From Euonymus europaeus (lineage: Eukaryota > Streptophyta > Magnoliopsida > Celastrales > Celastraceae), in the NCBI GenBank assembly GCA_963580455.1, contig OY756969.1:18200760-18264759 (forward strand): DNA of 64,000 bases, written 5' to 3'. Each line of letters begins with the position of its first letter. Within the stretch, counting starts at the first letter, position 1. The notes below the pieces were generated by a model. The model worked only from the letters and a program-made list of their open reading frames with translations. It was not told the DNA's origin and did not search any database. The position numbers and the translations under genes were made by a program. This document shows positions 11,759 through 22,500 of the stretch, in pieces.

Positions 11759-14700
11759 TTAATTAGTAGTTATCAACCCACGTTCCAGTAGTATTTCAGC
11801 AACTTCCCACTCCTTCAACTGTTGGAAAGCCTCTTCAAACTCAGAGGTCCACTCAAAGTTGTTGGCCCTCTTAAGTGTGGTAAATAAGTGATTGCACTTA
11901 CCTGAGGACCTAGAGATGAATCTTCCTAGAGCTGCCAACCTTCCAATTATCCTCTGCACATCCTTAATGCACCGTGGCGATGGGAGGTCCAAAACAGAGC
12001 GGATCTGATCTGGATTAGCTTCAATCCCTCTATGTGTGACCAGATAACCCAAGAACTTACCCGAGGTCACACCAAAGGTGCACTTTGTTGGGTTGAGCTT
12101 CATGTTGTACTTCAGGAGCAGCTCAAAAGCTTGCTTCAGGTGCTCCAAGTGTTGAGTAGCTTTGAGGGATTTAACAAGCATATCATCTATGTATACTTTC
12201 ATAGTGTCCCCCAGCAACCCAGAGAACATTTTATTCACCAACCTCTGATAAGTTGACCCAGCATTCTTCAAACCGAATGGTATTACCTTGTAACAATATA
12301 TTCCCCTTTCTATCATAAACGCGGTACTCTCCTGATCCTCAAGGTGCATCAAAATCTGATTATACCTCGAGTAAGCATCCTTGAAGGAAATGAGCTCATG
12401 CCCTGCAGTAGCATCTATCATCATGTCAATGTGTGGCAGGGGAAAAGGATCATTTGGGCACGCCTTGTTGAGGTCCATGAAATCAATGCAAACTCTCCAT
12501 TTGCCATTCTTCTTCCTCACAACAACCATATTTGCAAGCCAATTTGGGTACTGCACCTCCCTTACAAAACCATTTTCAATTAGCTTCTCTACCTCCGCAT
12601 CGATCACCTGATTCCTTTATGGCGCGAACTTTCTCTTTTTTGGCAAATTGAAGGATAACTAGGATCGACCTTCAATTTATGAACTGCTACCTCGGGATCC
12701 ATTCCAGTCATATCAGCATGAGACCAGGTGAAACAATACTGATACTGAGCCAAAAAATGCTACAGTCAAATCCTTCAGCTCTGGTATCAGGCGTGCTCCA
12801 ACAAAAACTTTCCTCTCAGGGAACTCCGAGGAAATCTGTACTTCATCTAACTCCTCCATCTCTGACTCATTAGGCTAGTAACTGGAGCTCCCATACTATG
12901 ATTGCTATGCCAACTCTGAAGGCTTTTTCATGGCGTTCTTATAGTAGTTGCTTGCAGCTAACTGTTCGCCCAAGATCTCTACCACGCCATTACTAGTGGG
13001 AAATTTGAGCACTTGATGATAAGTGGATGGAACAACTCTCATTTCGTGAATCCATGGGCGACCAACGATCATATTGAATGCAGAAGGATAATCCACTACC
13101 ATGAATTTCGTATGAGTATTTACTCCTCCAACAAAGACAGGCAAAGTAATCTCACCCATAGAGAACTTTAATTCACCACTGAATCCATACAGCACTGTCG
13201 GCTGCGAATTCCCATAATCTTCAGCGAACTGAGGAACAAAATATTTGCAGAGCTTTCGTCATCAACCAAGATCCTCTTTACGTGAATGTTGGTGACCTAG
13301 AGAGTGACAACCAAAGCATCATGATGAGGATGTAGTAGGCGAGCAACTTCGTTGTCCACAAACGCCATCACTTTATTTGTCGCAGCTGTCAAACACATCC
13401 CCATTCTACATTCTAGATTTAATGCTTCCCTGGCACTACGGCGAGCTGCAGAATGAGAGACCCCACTGATCTCTGATCCCCTTGATATCACATGCATGGT
13501 TGGTAGGCCATCTACCTACTTGGCTTCTATCTTGATGCCCCTTGCGTATACTTATTTCCCCTTCTCTGTCAACAAGTCCCTAAAGTGTCCTCTCTTCAAC
13601 AGTTCGGCGACCTCAATCCTTAGAGAATTGCAGTTCTTCGTATTATGGTCGTGGTTGCGGTGATAGTCACACCACTTGAAGGTGTCTGTGTTGATGAAAT
13701 CTGGCTTCCTTGACCACTTGACTGCATCTCCCATAGACTTCATCACTGCCACAATATCTTGTGGCTCTATATTCAAAGAGTAATCTGGAGCTCTCCTCTG
13801 AAAATCTCGTTAAGGACCACCTTGCCCAAACTGACTCGAGATTGGATGGCTTTCCTGGGAGGTCGTCTTCTCATCCACTGGGCGAGCTCATTTCTCGCCT
13901 TTCAAGTCACTGTTTGATGCCTTTGGTCCTAATCTCCACGGATCCTCCTCCCACCTGATCTGGATGGTAGCATGCAAGATGGCGTCCTCCATAGTCTGAC
14001 AGTCGTACTTTGTCAACTCTTCATACAAACTGGTGTCAAGTAAGACACCATTCTTGTAAGCTCGGAGCGCTGTCTCCATGTTACAGTTGAGAATAAAAAC
14101 TCTCTCTTTGTTATATCTTGTGAGGAAACTCTTAGTTGACTCCCCAGGTACCTGCTGGATTTTGTACAAGTCATCTGAACACTTTTGGATCTCTCTGCTG
14201 CTATCAAAGTGTAGAAGAAATGCATCTATCATCTGTGCAAAGGTGGAGATGCTGTCGTTGGACAGACCAATGAACCACTGAAGTGCTGCTCCAGCTAAGC
14301 TTGAGCCAAAACCTTGCACATACACGCCTCCCTCAGATGCTGAGGGATCGCCGTAGCAAGCATCTTCTGCTTATAATGAGCTATATGATCGCCAGGGTCG
14401 GATATTCCCTCATAGAGCTTCATGCTAGGGACCATGAACCTTGGAGGTAACTCTGATGAGGCAATATGCTCTGCAAAAGGAGAATCAACATAACAGGTAT
14501 CCGAGGTCCTCTTTAAAGGAGTTGCGACCCCGGACACTTTATTCATTCTAGCCTTCATCTCACCTAGGCGGCAAGCAAACTCATTCTCATCATTCTATCA
14601 TACTACATCCCTGCCATTCTGGCGATGAGCACTTTTTGGAGGTGGAGTTGGTGGAGTGTGTTCCTGTTGATAAGATAATCCTCCAGAGACGAAACGACTG

Positions 14701-14951
14701 CGTAAGAAAGGGCTTTCTAAAGGAACGGTGCTCCAAACAGGGATTTGCTCTGTGGTTACCAGTGAGGGCATAGGAGTGATAGGAGATTTGGTGGCTTTAG
14801 CTCGCTCCGCCATCTCTGCATGGCGTTCTTCTTTTTGCCTATTATTCTCGGCCTCAACGGACTGCAGACGAGCCGTAGTTTGGTGGAGTTCCTCCCTCAT
14901 GACAGCCAGTTGCGCTAGAATCTCCGCCACATAGCTAGGTGTCTCAGACAT
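11759..14951 (-). pseudogene. Ty3/gypsy element of the Tat/Ogre kind: gag, protease and RT, degraded and truncated
   Basis: Read from the ATG at 14951 leftward through several frames. Seen: an N-terminal coiled-coil-like gag segment, the gag core (LAGAALQWF near 14285, SFLTRYNKE near 14115), and a zinc-knuckle-like CDYHRNHDHNTKNC near 13650, typical of Tat-type gag. A protease remnant follows (FNMIVGRPWIHE near 13060). A linker precedes RT, which starts near 12600 and holds WRVCIDF, DLNKACPND and the catalytic YIDDMLVKS near 12185. RT homology ends at about 11800 with EAFQQLKE, then unrelated residues and a stop. RNase H, integrase and a 3' LTR are not seen. Several frameshifts separate the segments, so it is inactive. 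Confidence 0.9.
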
Positions 14952-14998
14952 GGTCAGCAGTTACCAAATAGAATATTTTCTATGCAAAAATGACCAAG

Positions 14999-15018
14999 GC
15001 CCCACGGTGGGCGCCGAA
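14999..15018 (-). other. Primer binding site of the Tat-like element
   Basis: On the minus strand the LTR ends ...CTACA, then ATT, then CGGCGCCCACCGTGGGG. A PBS beginning with (T/C)GGCGCC directly after the LTR is characteristic of plant Tat-type gypsy elements. The tRNA partner is not assigned here. Confidence 0.7.
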
Positions 15019-15019
15019 T

Positions 15020-15920
15020 TGTAGAGCCCGAAATCTACAATCAACAAATTTGAACAGCTCAACTTTCAGTGGGTCCTGATAATCTTCACAAATATTTTGA
15101 GATGTCCAGCTCCTATACACACTTCAAACAAAAGAATCGTGAGATCCCAAAGACCGATTTGTGGGGGCCCGGTCGTTGGGGCTCCGACGATCAAGTCAGT
15201 TCCAAGAGGAAGAACAGAAAACAACCACGGTGGAGACCGAGAAAAGATAGACATTGTTTAAGGATTAGTTGATTGAGAAATGGCTGTGAGAACTGATTTT
15301 GTTTGTACTCTGGAGGTTCTAGACCGTGCATCCCCCCTCCAGTGGAGGTGGGGTCTTATTTATAGAATTTCCTCTTACTATTTTTTGTAAGGACCTTTGA
15401 GTACTTTGGCGTTTGAAAAGACAATCTGTTACTGAAAAGACATGTCTGCGTCGAAGTGACAGCCTCTTAATAACAGACCAACTAGGAAAAGCGGTTTTGG
15501 ACAAAAGGTGATACTAGAGCATTAAATGAAAGATACAACTTAAAAAATGATATGTGCAGTCTGACAGATGTGTAGGACGGTGTACCTTAGGAAGGTGAAC
15601 GTCCTTCCAGGGCAAGGTAAAGAGGCATGCTCTAGTGTCAGCGACCTAATGAGTAGGTTGCGCTCTATGATTGCTTTACCTTTGGACCCCAGTCTTTAGC
15701 AGAACTCAGCATCGGCAAGCTCATGTGCTCATGGCTCTGGCGAGCTCCTTTTCTCATGGCTCTGGCCAACACCCAATTTAGCAACAAGGGTCCGAGCCGA
15801 AGCCGGGTTCCTAAGTATTGGATATAGTCAAGGCTGATTGGACCTTTGACTGGTCAAATGCTGACTAGATACAAACTCGTCAGAAAATTGGGCCCAACCT
15901 AATTTTGGTCATTATAGACA
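15020..15920 (-). repeat. 5' LTR of the Tat-like element
   Basis: About 900 bp, starting TGTAGAGCC next to the PBS and ending ...TATAGACA at 15920, giving TG...CA ends on both strands. It has an internal TATA box. The outer boundary is inferred from the terminal dinucleotide and could be off by some bases, because the second LTR is missing for comparison. Confidence 0.65.
15357..15364 (-). promoter_or_regulatory. TATA box inside the Tat-like LTR
   Basis: On the minus strand the sequence is TATAAATAAGACCCC, a good TATA box with a GC-richer downstream stretch where R would begin. It fits the U3/R junction of the LTR, about 340 bp from the PBS. Confidence 0.6.
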
Positions 15921-15989
15921 TAAACAATTTGCCAAAAGTCAAAACTTTGAAGTTTATGTTTAATCTCTTTCATTGTCCGCCCTACTCTG

Positions 15990-16860
15990 TGAGGTTCTCA
16001 TCATCGCCTTGGATAACTTGGACAACTAAACTAGAATCCCCTTCAATAATAGTATGTTAAAAGCCCAAACTAACAACAAAAAATTTGGCTTAAATGATAT
16101 TTGTGCAGCCAACAAATCACCTTCAGCATCTTGGATTACTACCCTAAAACCAGATCGAGTAGTAGATTCACACAAACTCGCATCCCAATTAGCTTTGATC
16201 CAACCCTCTTCTGGAGACCAACATAGATTTGACGCTAAAACCAAGGCAGAGCTTTGGGCTGAACATTGAGAGGGAACATTACTTAAGGTCACATTGTTTA
16301 GAGCAGCTCTAGACAATTGATATGAGTTCATAAAAGAATGTTCACGAATAAAAGAGTTCTACCATTGCTAGAGTAACTGAAAAGTTGATACTAGGATAGC
16401 TAAATCCCCACTATAAAGCTTCTCAACTGTAGCCATCCAAAGATGCTCAAAATCTGGGTAGTAAGAATGTATTGTTTGAATATTAGGAGGGTTGTGGGAA
16501 AAATCCATTACTGAAAATTCACAAGCCTAGAAAATATAAATACTCGATTTAGTCTCTTTAGCACATAGAGGGCATCCAGCATCTAGGATCACATGTCGAC
16601 TAAAAACATTAGAGAAGGAACGCAATGAATTTGATAGAACCGTTGAGGGGCGCATCTTCAGATACTAGACTGAATTTCAGAAAATAGCTAATTTATATGT
16701 TGAAGATGATGATGCTGCTGGAGCCATGATAATAGATTGGGCTCAATGGTACCCACTTCTAATGGTGAAACTCTCTTTCTTTGCATTGTCCCAATATACC
16801 AAATCTGGGCCACTACCATGAAGAATTAGGATAGGAATAATCTTTTTGAGTAGTCTGATC
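15990..16860 (-). pseudogene. 3' fragment of an L1-type LINE (zf-RVT and RNase H-like tail)
   Basis: Minus-strand decayed coding. Near 16850-16690 it reads like the segment before zf-RVT (DLVYWDNAKKESFTIRSGYH, then a stop). A zinc-binding remnant follows (SRHVILDAGCPLCAKET near 16590). Then comes an RNase H-like start, GWIKANWDASL near 16190, and GFRVVIQDAEGDLLAAQ. This order is that of the C-terminus of plant L1-type ORF2 with RNase H. Several stops are present and the endonuclease and RT core are missing. It could instead derive from a related RNase H-like host pseudogene, but the zf-RVT part favours a LINE. Confidence 0.7.
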
Positions 16861-17233
16861 GATACTTTTTATCACAAATTAATTTTACAATTCAAATACC
16901 AACGGGTTTTATCCAATCGCAAGAGTACGTATCGAAAGATAGTAAAAAGTGAATGGGATTGAATCCACGAAGACTATACCAACTACCAACTAATTACGAA
17001 ACAATAGTGCAAACTATATAACAACTAAATTATGATTGAATTAAATATCAATGGATGAGAACTAACTTAGGATTGACGTGCTCAACTAACTCCACCTATG
17101 CACACAGATTAATAGCAATTACACAATTTAAAAGTTTAACGATATCAATTGAAAGGCCTTGGTCGAGTTACAATCAATAAGATTTCCCTAAACAACAATC
17201 CTGATTTTGGTCTAGTTGCAAGATCTTTTCTTA
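16861..17233. other. No gene recognised
   Basis: Moderately AT-rich sequence with no coding similarity. Phrases such as CGGGTTTTATCC, GGGATTGAATCCACG and CCTTGGTCGAGTTAC look like part of a dispersed repeat, but I see no terminal structure. Confidence 0.3.
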
Positions 17234-18076
17234 TCAGAGGAGTCTTGGTTTGGTCTCTCTTAAGAACATCCTAAAATAAGCATACGCACTAGAAAATCGA
17301 CAATCGCACAATCTAGGCAATGAAGTATCAAATGTGATTACATCACTGAAATCACCATAATCAACAATCATTCTTGAATCAGCCAAAAATATATTAGTGA
17401 CTAGTTCATCACTATCAAATTGCATAGAATAAAAAATTATGAATCTTTCTTTTTTTGCTCCTCAAAATACATTATTATACTTCCTAAATCCCCATATATC
17501 ATGCTTTTTTTTTTCTTTCTCTTTGATCAAAGATAAGTCTTTTGATCTTCCATAATGTATCCAAGTTTATTCATGCCCTCGACTTCTCTAATTCTTAATT
17601 GGTGTGTTGCTTTTGGAGAGATTCCAGAATCACGTGCCAAATCAATTAATGCAGCTTGGGCTTCACTAATTTTCCTATGGGATCGTAACATGTAACTCGT
17701 CTCTGGAGGCTTAAGTTCATGGTTATATTTGGCAAAACAATTCCTTGATTGTGTATTTGTCAATGGATCTATCCAAAACAACATTCAATCTTGCCTTGCA
17801 TTGTGTACTTTCTTCCCACCGTGGAAAGCTTCCCACCCTCATTTTATCTTCCTTTCTTTTACCCTCCATACGACATACGAATAATGCATTAGTCGACAAT
17901 TTATCCATTTTACTTTTGTTACAATATTGTATTCTAACACCAAAACCCACCGACTTCCCATATTTCTGCCAAAACTTCCATGCTAGATTAAGGTTTTCAA
18001 AAATCATTCCTCCTCTAGGTTCACCATCCACTTCTTTACCAATACTTGAAGAAGTATTCGCTATCACATTTTCCAA
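17234..18076 (-). pseudogene. FAR1/FHY3-related (MULE-derived) gene fragment
   Basis: FAR1 DNA-binding domain followed by the beginning of a MULE transposase domain. FAR1-family proteins are Mutator-like transposase relatives; some are host light-signalling transcription factors. Seen on the minus strand: the FAR1 core (WKFWQKYGKSVGFGVRIQYC near 17980, then FVCRMEGKRKEDK), a one-base frameshift near 17745, then YNHELKPPETSYMLRSHRKIS near 17715 and QAALIDLARDSGISPK. After a gap comes MQFDSDELVTNIFLADSRM near 17420, then VDYGDFSDVITFDTS, the usual start of the MULE domain. The homology stops there, so the catalytic domain is missing. Frameshifted and truncated, hence a pseudogene; whether it was a host FAR1 gene or a MULE transposon cannot be told. 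Confidence 0.8.
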
Positions 18077-18554
18077 AAAATTCAGGTTAAATATATTTCA
18101 GTACAAATAAAAAATATAAATACACCTAAACAAAACTCATCTAAGTGCACATATAAGAAGATTATACTTACTGGGTTGTAGAAGAATCCTCGCCAAAAAT
18201 AACAACATTGTATGCGGTTCATATTCATGGGGGGATAATTGGGTCATCTGCTACCTCCTTCGTATTAGTAGCTTCATTTCTTGTGCCATATGAGTCAATT
18301 TCATATAATTTGGTTCAATGATCACCAACTCCATTTCCTCCATTTATGAGACAATTGCACAATTTTCTTTCAATTTTTTTATGACAGGGAAGAACTGTTG
18401 TTGGGAGGGAGAGAGAGCGATTTTTTTGAGTGGCTTTTGTGTTGTCTAGGGGAAAAAAGCTTTTGTTACTAGTGTAGTAGGGGGTCATCAGATCAGATCT
18501 CATGGCTAGTATTCAGTTTTTAGGTATATGAGGGGCTCTTGTGTTTTAGGCATA
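18077..18554. other. No gene recognised
   Basis: Between the FAR1 fragment and the LINE ORF1 fragment. The open frame at 18315-18503 on the minus strand is low-complexity and matches nothing I know. No RNA gene or terminal repeat seen. Confidence 0.3.
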
Positions 18555-18960
18555 GAAGCACCCCCGAAACCATTTATCTCTGCTAATGGGAGATTATGAA
18601 GTTGAACCCAAAATAGCTTAGAATAAAACACCAGATCCTTAATCATCATTCTCCATCTCCTGCAAAACTAAAAGGTTGCGATCGAAAGTTCATGGTCGAC
18701 TCTCCATCACCTAAACTTTATCTTTTACAAAATGAAACATGATAGCATAAATATTTTTTTCCCAAATCATGAAACTCTGGAGGCTCGTTGTCTTCCAAAC
18801 AGTAAGTATATTCTTAGCCACCACTTCGATTGCAATAACTCTATTAGTATTAAGCTTATCGAAAGCTTCCTACTCATACGAAGCTTAAGGAAACGTCACC
18901 TCCTCTAGATCTACTAGTAACCCCTGACTCTCCTCATCCGTAACCTTCAATTTTGACTAA
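18555..18960 (-). pseudogene. LINE ORF1 fragment (DUF4283-like)
   Basis: Minus-strand remnant of the DUF4283 domain found at the N-terminus of plant L1-type ORF1. Seen: a run reading FDKLNTNRVIAIEVVAKNI, then WKTTSLQSFMIWEKNIYAIMFHF, SRPWTFDRNLLVLQEME near 18690, and in a neighbouring frame FWVQLHNLPL near 18590. The last two are hallmark phrases of this domain. At least one stop and one frameshift are present. The rest of the LINE does not follow. Confidence 0.72.
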
Positions 18961-19502
18961 ACCACCTCCAGATCGTCCATCAAAGGAGACACACCAGCAC
19001 CACCCAAGCAAAAGAATAAAAGAAATTGCAAAAAAGAAAGAAAAGAAGTACCAGACTAACCCACTTATTGGTGGTCAAAGACAAAGAGAAAATACTATAT
19101 CCATTCTCGTCGCTCAAACCCTAGGTTTCGAGATAGAGGAAAGACTTTCATGTCTATCCCTAAATTTATATTGGTTTGATTCTTAATATATCCTACAACT
19201 TAATATATATATATATGGATTATTTTTAAAAACTCTCAAATCCGATCAAATTAATATTATACTAATTTTGAAAGATTTAAAAAATTTCAAAAATCAATAT
19301 TCTTAAAAACATAAATAATAAATAATTTTTAAAATCTCGCTTTCCAATCGCTTAAAAAACTCTTTTTATTTCCGGTGATTTTCGGGCGCTCAGTGTTTTA
19401 TAGCATTGGTCCAGACTTCAGACATCCATTTCTTCCTAAAACACACATACAAAGCCTTCAATTTCACTGTCTGAATCAAAACCACAAAAACAAACGTCCC
19501 AA
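18961..19502 (+). promoter_or_regulatory. Upstream region and 5' UTR of the DUF4504-like gene
   Basis: AT-rich to about 19380, then a less AT-rich stretch with TTTTATAGC near 19396, a possible weak TATA element about 100 bp before the ATG. The last 80 bases are CA/AC-rich and pyrimidine-poor, as plant 5' UTRs often are. No other gene is visible. Confidence 0.35.
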
Positions 19503-22500
19503 ATGGAGGTTGAATTGGAAGGGGACGTAGCATTGAAAGTATTGGATACTTCTCTCTCTCATATCAAGTGGCGACTTAAACCTGCAGCTAAGCGACGACT
19601 CCAGATAGGTTCCTTTTTCTTTAATTTGATCTGGGTATCCTGGGATTATTTTATTTATTTCTTTCCCAGTGAAATTTGGAATGTTTATATGTGAAGGGTG
19701 GTTCAATTTATAATTTCTCATCAGATCTTCAAGCAGTGAAAATTGAAATTTATTATAAATTTTTGGCAGATATTATGGCTTTGTGCACAGGGATGAGGCC
19801 GGTTATAATGGTGGACTATGGTGGAAAGATGCCTGAACTACAAGAACATCTATGTGAACTCGTTAAATTTTGTCAAAAGGTCTGACTGACGAGTTAAATA
19901 GATTAGTTGAAACTGTATCCCTCCATTTTGTTGGTTCTGCAGTGTGCAAGTTGCACAATGATTGACTTCCTTTCCCCATTCTTCTATGGCTACATCAATC
20001 CTGTTTATCTGTGTATATTTTAATTTGATGTATTTCGTATTTTCGTAAATACTTAGGCTGTGCTTGGATTGAGGGGAAGGGAGTTAAGTGGAGGAAGTGA
20101 AGTGAGGGGGAAGATTTTGCCCTCACTTGGATTGAAGGGCAAGTATTGAGGGGAGGGTTAGTGAGGGGCGTTTTACCCCCTTGACCCCAAAACACTCAAT
20201 TTTCTAACCCCCAATTTTGAGGGGTTAGTGAGGGGTATAGTTACTCTCCCTCCTCAAACTCCTCAACCCAAGCAAGATTATACATTTTCCCCTTCATTAA
20301 CACCCCTCCCAATCCAAACAATCCAAAAACCCTCACTTGGCTCTCCCCCACTTAATTCCACTCAACTCTCCCCTCCTCAATCCAAGCATAGCCTTAGTGT
20401 TACATACCTACTATCCAATCTAAACATATCTTATGATATTTGTTTGTGTTCTATTGGGCATTTCCTATACTTGGAATTTTCAGTGATTCAGTCATTGTAG
20501 AGTTACTGTTATTCATAGGAGTATATGACAGAGAATATTTGAGTGCTGATTTGTGATTAACTAGAGCTTTTCCATTTGTTGGTTCCTATTGGAATGATGA
20601 TTTTTCAATAGCTAGAGTTTTTCATAATTTAGAATTTTTCCATTTGAAATATTGTTTTCAATAGGGAAGTCCAAAAGCAGAAAATTAGAAAGCTTAAAAC
20701 CATCTGTCAAAGGATTGAGAAACAGTTATTAAGATGAGTCGTCAAGACAATCCATGAAAGTGCTGTACTTCTGGGGGAAGTAAAGCCTTTTTAACCTTCC
20801 TAATGTGCAGTAGCTCCATCGTATAATCATGATGAGAACACACTTTTAGCAAGGAAGATAAAGCACTTGATTAAAAAAAAAACTCATGTCAGCCAAAGTA
20901 GTAGTTATAGGCACCAAAATCATCTACCAGTTTAAGTGTTTAACACTGAATAGTGGTATTCATATTTAAATGAGGAGTTAGAGATATATTGGGTTTCATT
21001 CTTTTTTCTTTCATATTGGTAGCCTAATATGAAACCAATAGAATATAAAGGAGTTTATATTTCCTAATTAACACTTATGTTGATTTGTCTTTTACCATAA
21101 ATTTTTCTTAGAAGGCTTCTGCACTGGATATATTAGTTCGTTCGAGTTCTATCTGTCCTTTTTCTTGTGTAATTATTGCTATTGGCACACTCATGTCCCC
21201 TTTTTGGTAAAATTAAACCGGTATCCTTATTATTAAATGTATGAATTAATCAGTGTTAGTCTTAAAACTTCTCTTTCATCCTAATTCAGTTAAAATGTTC
21301 AAGTGATAACCAATGTCACGTTCCACATATTATCTGGTTTTGGACAAAATGTTGATAGCAAGGGCAGGGGCGTATTTTAGTAAGTTACATCTTCAATCAT
21401 GCATAAACTTTTGTGCATATGTGTTTTGCTTTTTGCTGATTTCCATTTGGATTGTGGCTGAGGGTTCAGTTGACAGTCTACTTTCTAACTCTTATTTGAA
21501 TCATTTTTGAAGTGTTCATGGATTTTTATGAGCATAGAAGAGTTCATGTTAGCTGCACTACATCGTTATTGCTGTTCCTTATCATACAATGTCTTTCATC
21601 TCCTTTTCATTGTATTTTCTTTCATATATCATGTTGTCAGGAATCGCCAATGTTTGGGAAATTAAAAGTAATGGTAATAGAAGATATGATATATCTAATA
21701 CACGTGAGAGGACTTGCTGAGCATGTTAGTTCTAGCTTGAACTCCAAAGAACAAATTCTCTTTGTGGACCTGGAGCAGGATCCTCCAAAGGTTGCTTTCA
21801 GCCATGAGCTATGCTCTTTTTCTTTCTTCTTTATTTTGTCATTTGCTCTTAAAACTCACCTCAGGCCCTCCTTAATTAAGATCCTCAATTTGGTTTTTGA
21901 TCCAGATGATTGCACAAGCAGAACATAGTTCAGTAGGAGAGGAGCTTCAAATAGTCCTGAAGTTATTTGCTTTGTCATTTCCTATTGATGGAAGGAACAA
22001 GGATCTCTCATCATTTCAAGGAACAGATTACTTGGCTAATGCTGCATCCTCCATCGATGGGCCTATCGCTTCTCCCTCATCTGAATTTATTGATGTCAGT
22101 AACTACCTAGAAAAAAGTCAGGTCACAATTCCAACTTTAAATGGGTAACTCTCTGCTGTCCCTCTCTCTCTCTCTCACACACACACACACTCACACTTGC
22201 GTGCTCTCTTTCTAATGTTCTTGTGTTACCTCTTAGGCATGAATGATTTCTTGCAATATGGCATCATGCGACCCTGACATGCTCATGTTTTCATAGGATT
22301 TGAATTCATTTTGTGCCTACTTTTCTCCATATAAATCAAAGCGCGCGTACATTCCTACTATTGGTCAGAGTTACATATTATGTTCAGTATGCGGTTTAAA
22401 GTTTTGAATACAAATCATGTGGTTGTCATAATAATTTAAGTAGTTTAGAAGGGATGGAGAGTAAGAGACCGGTTACTCTGGATTGGCCAATAATTAAGTA

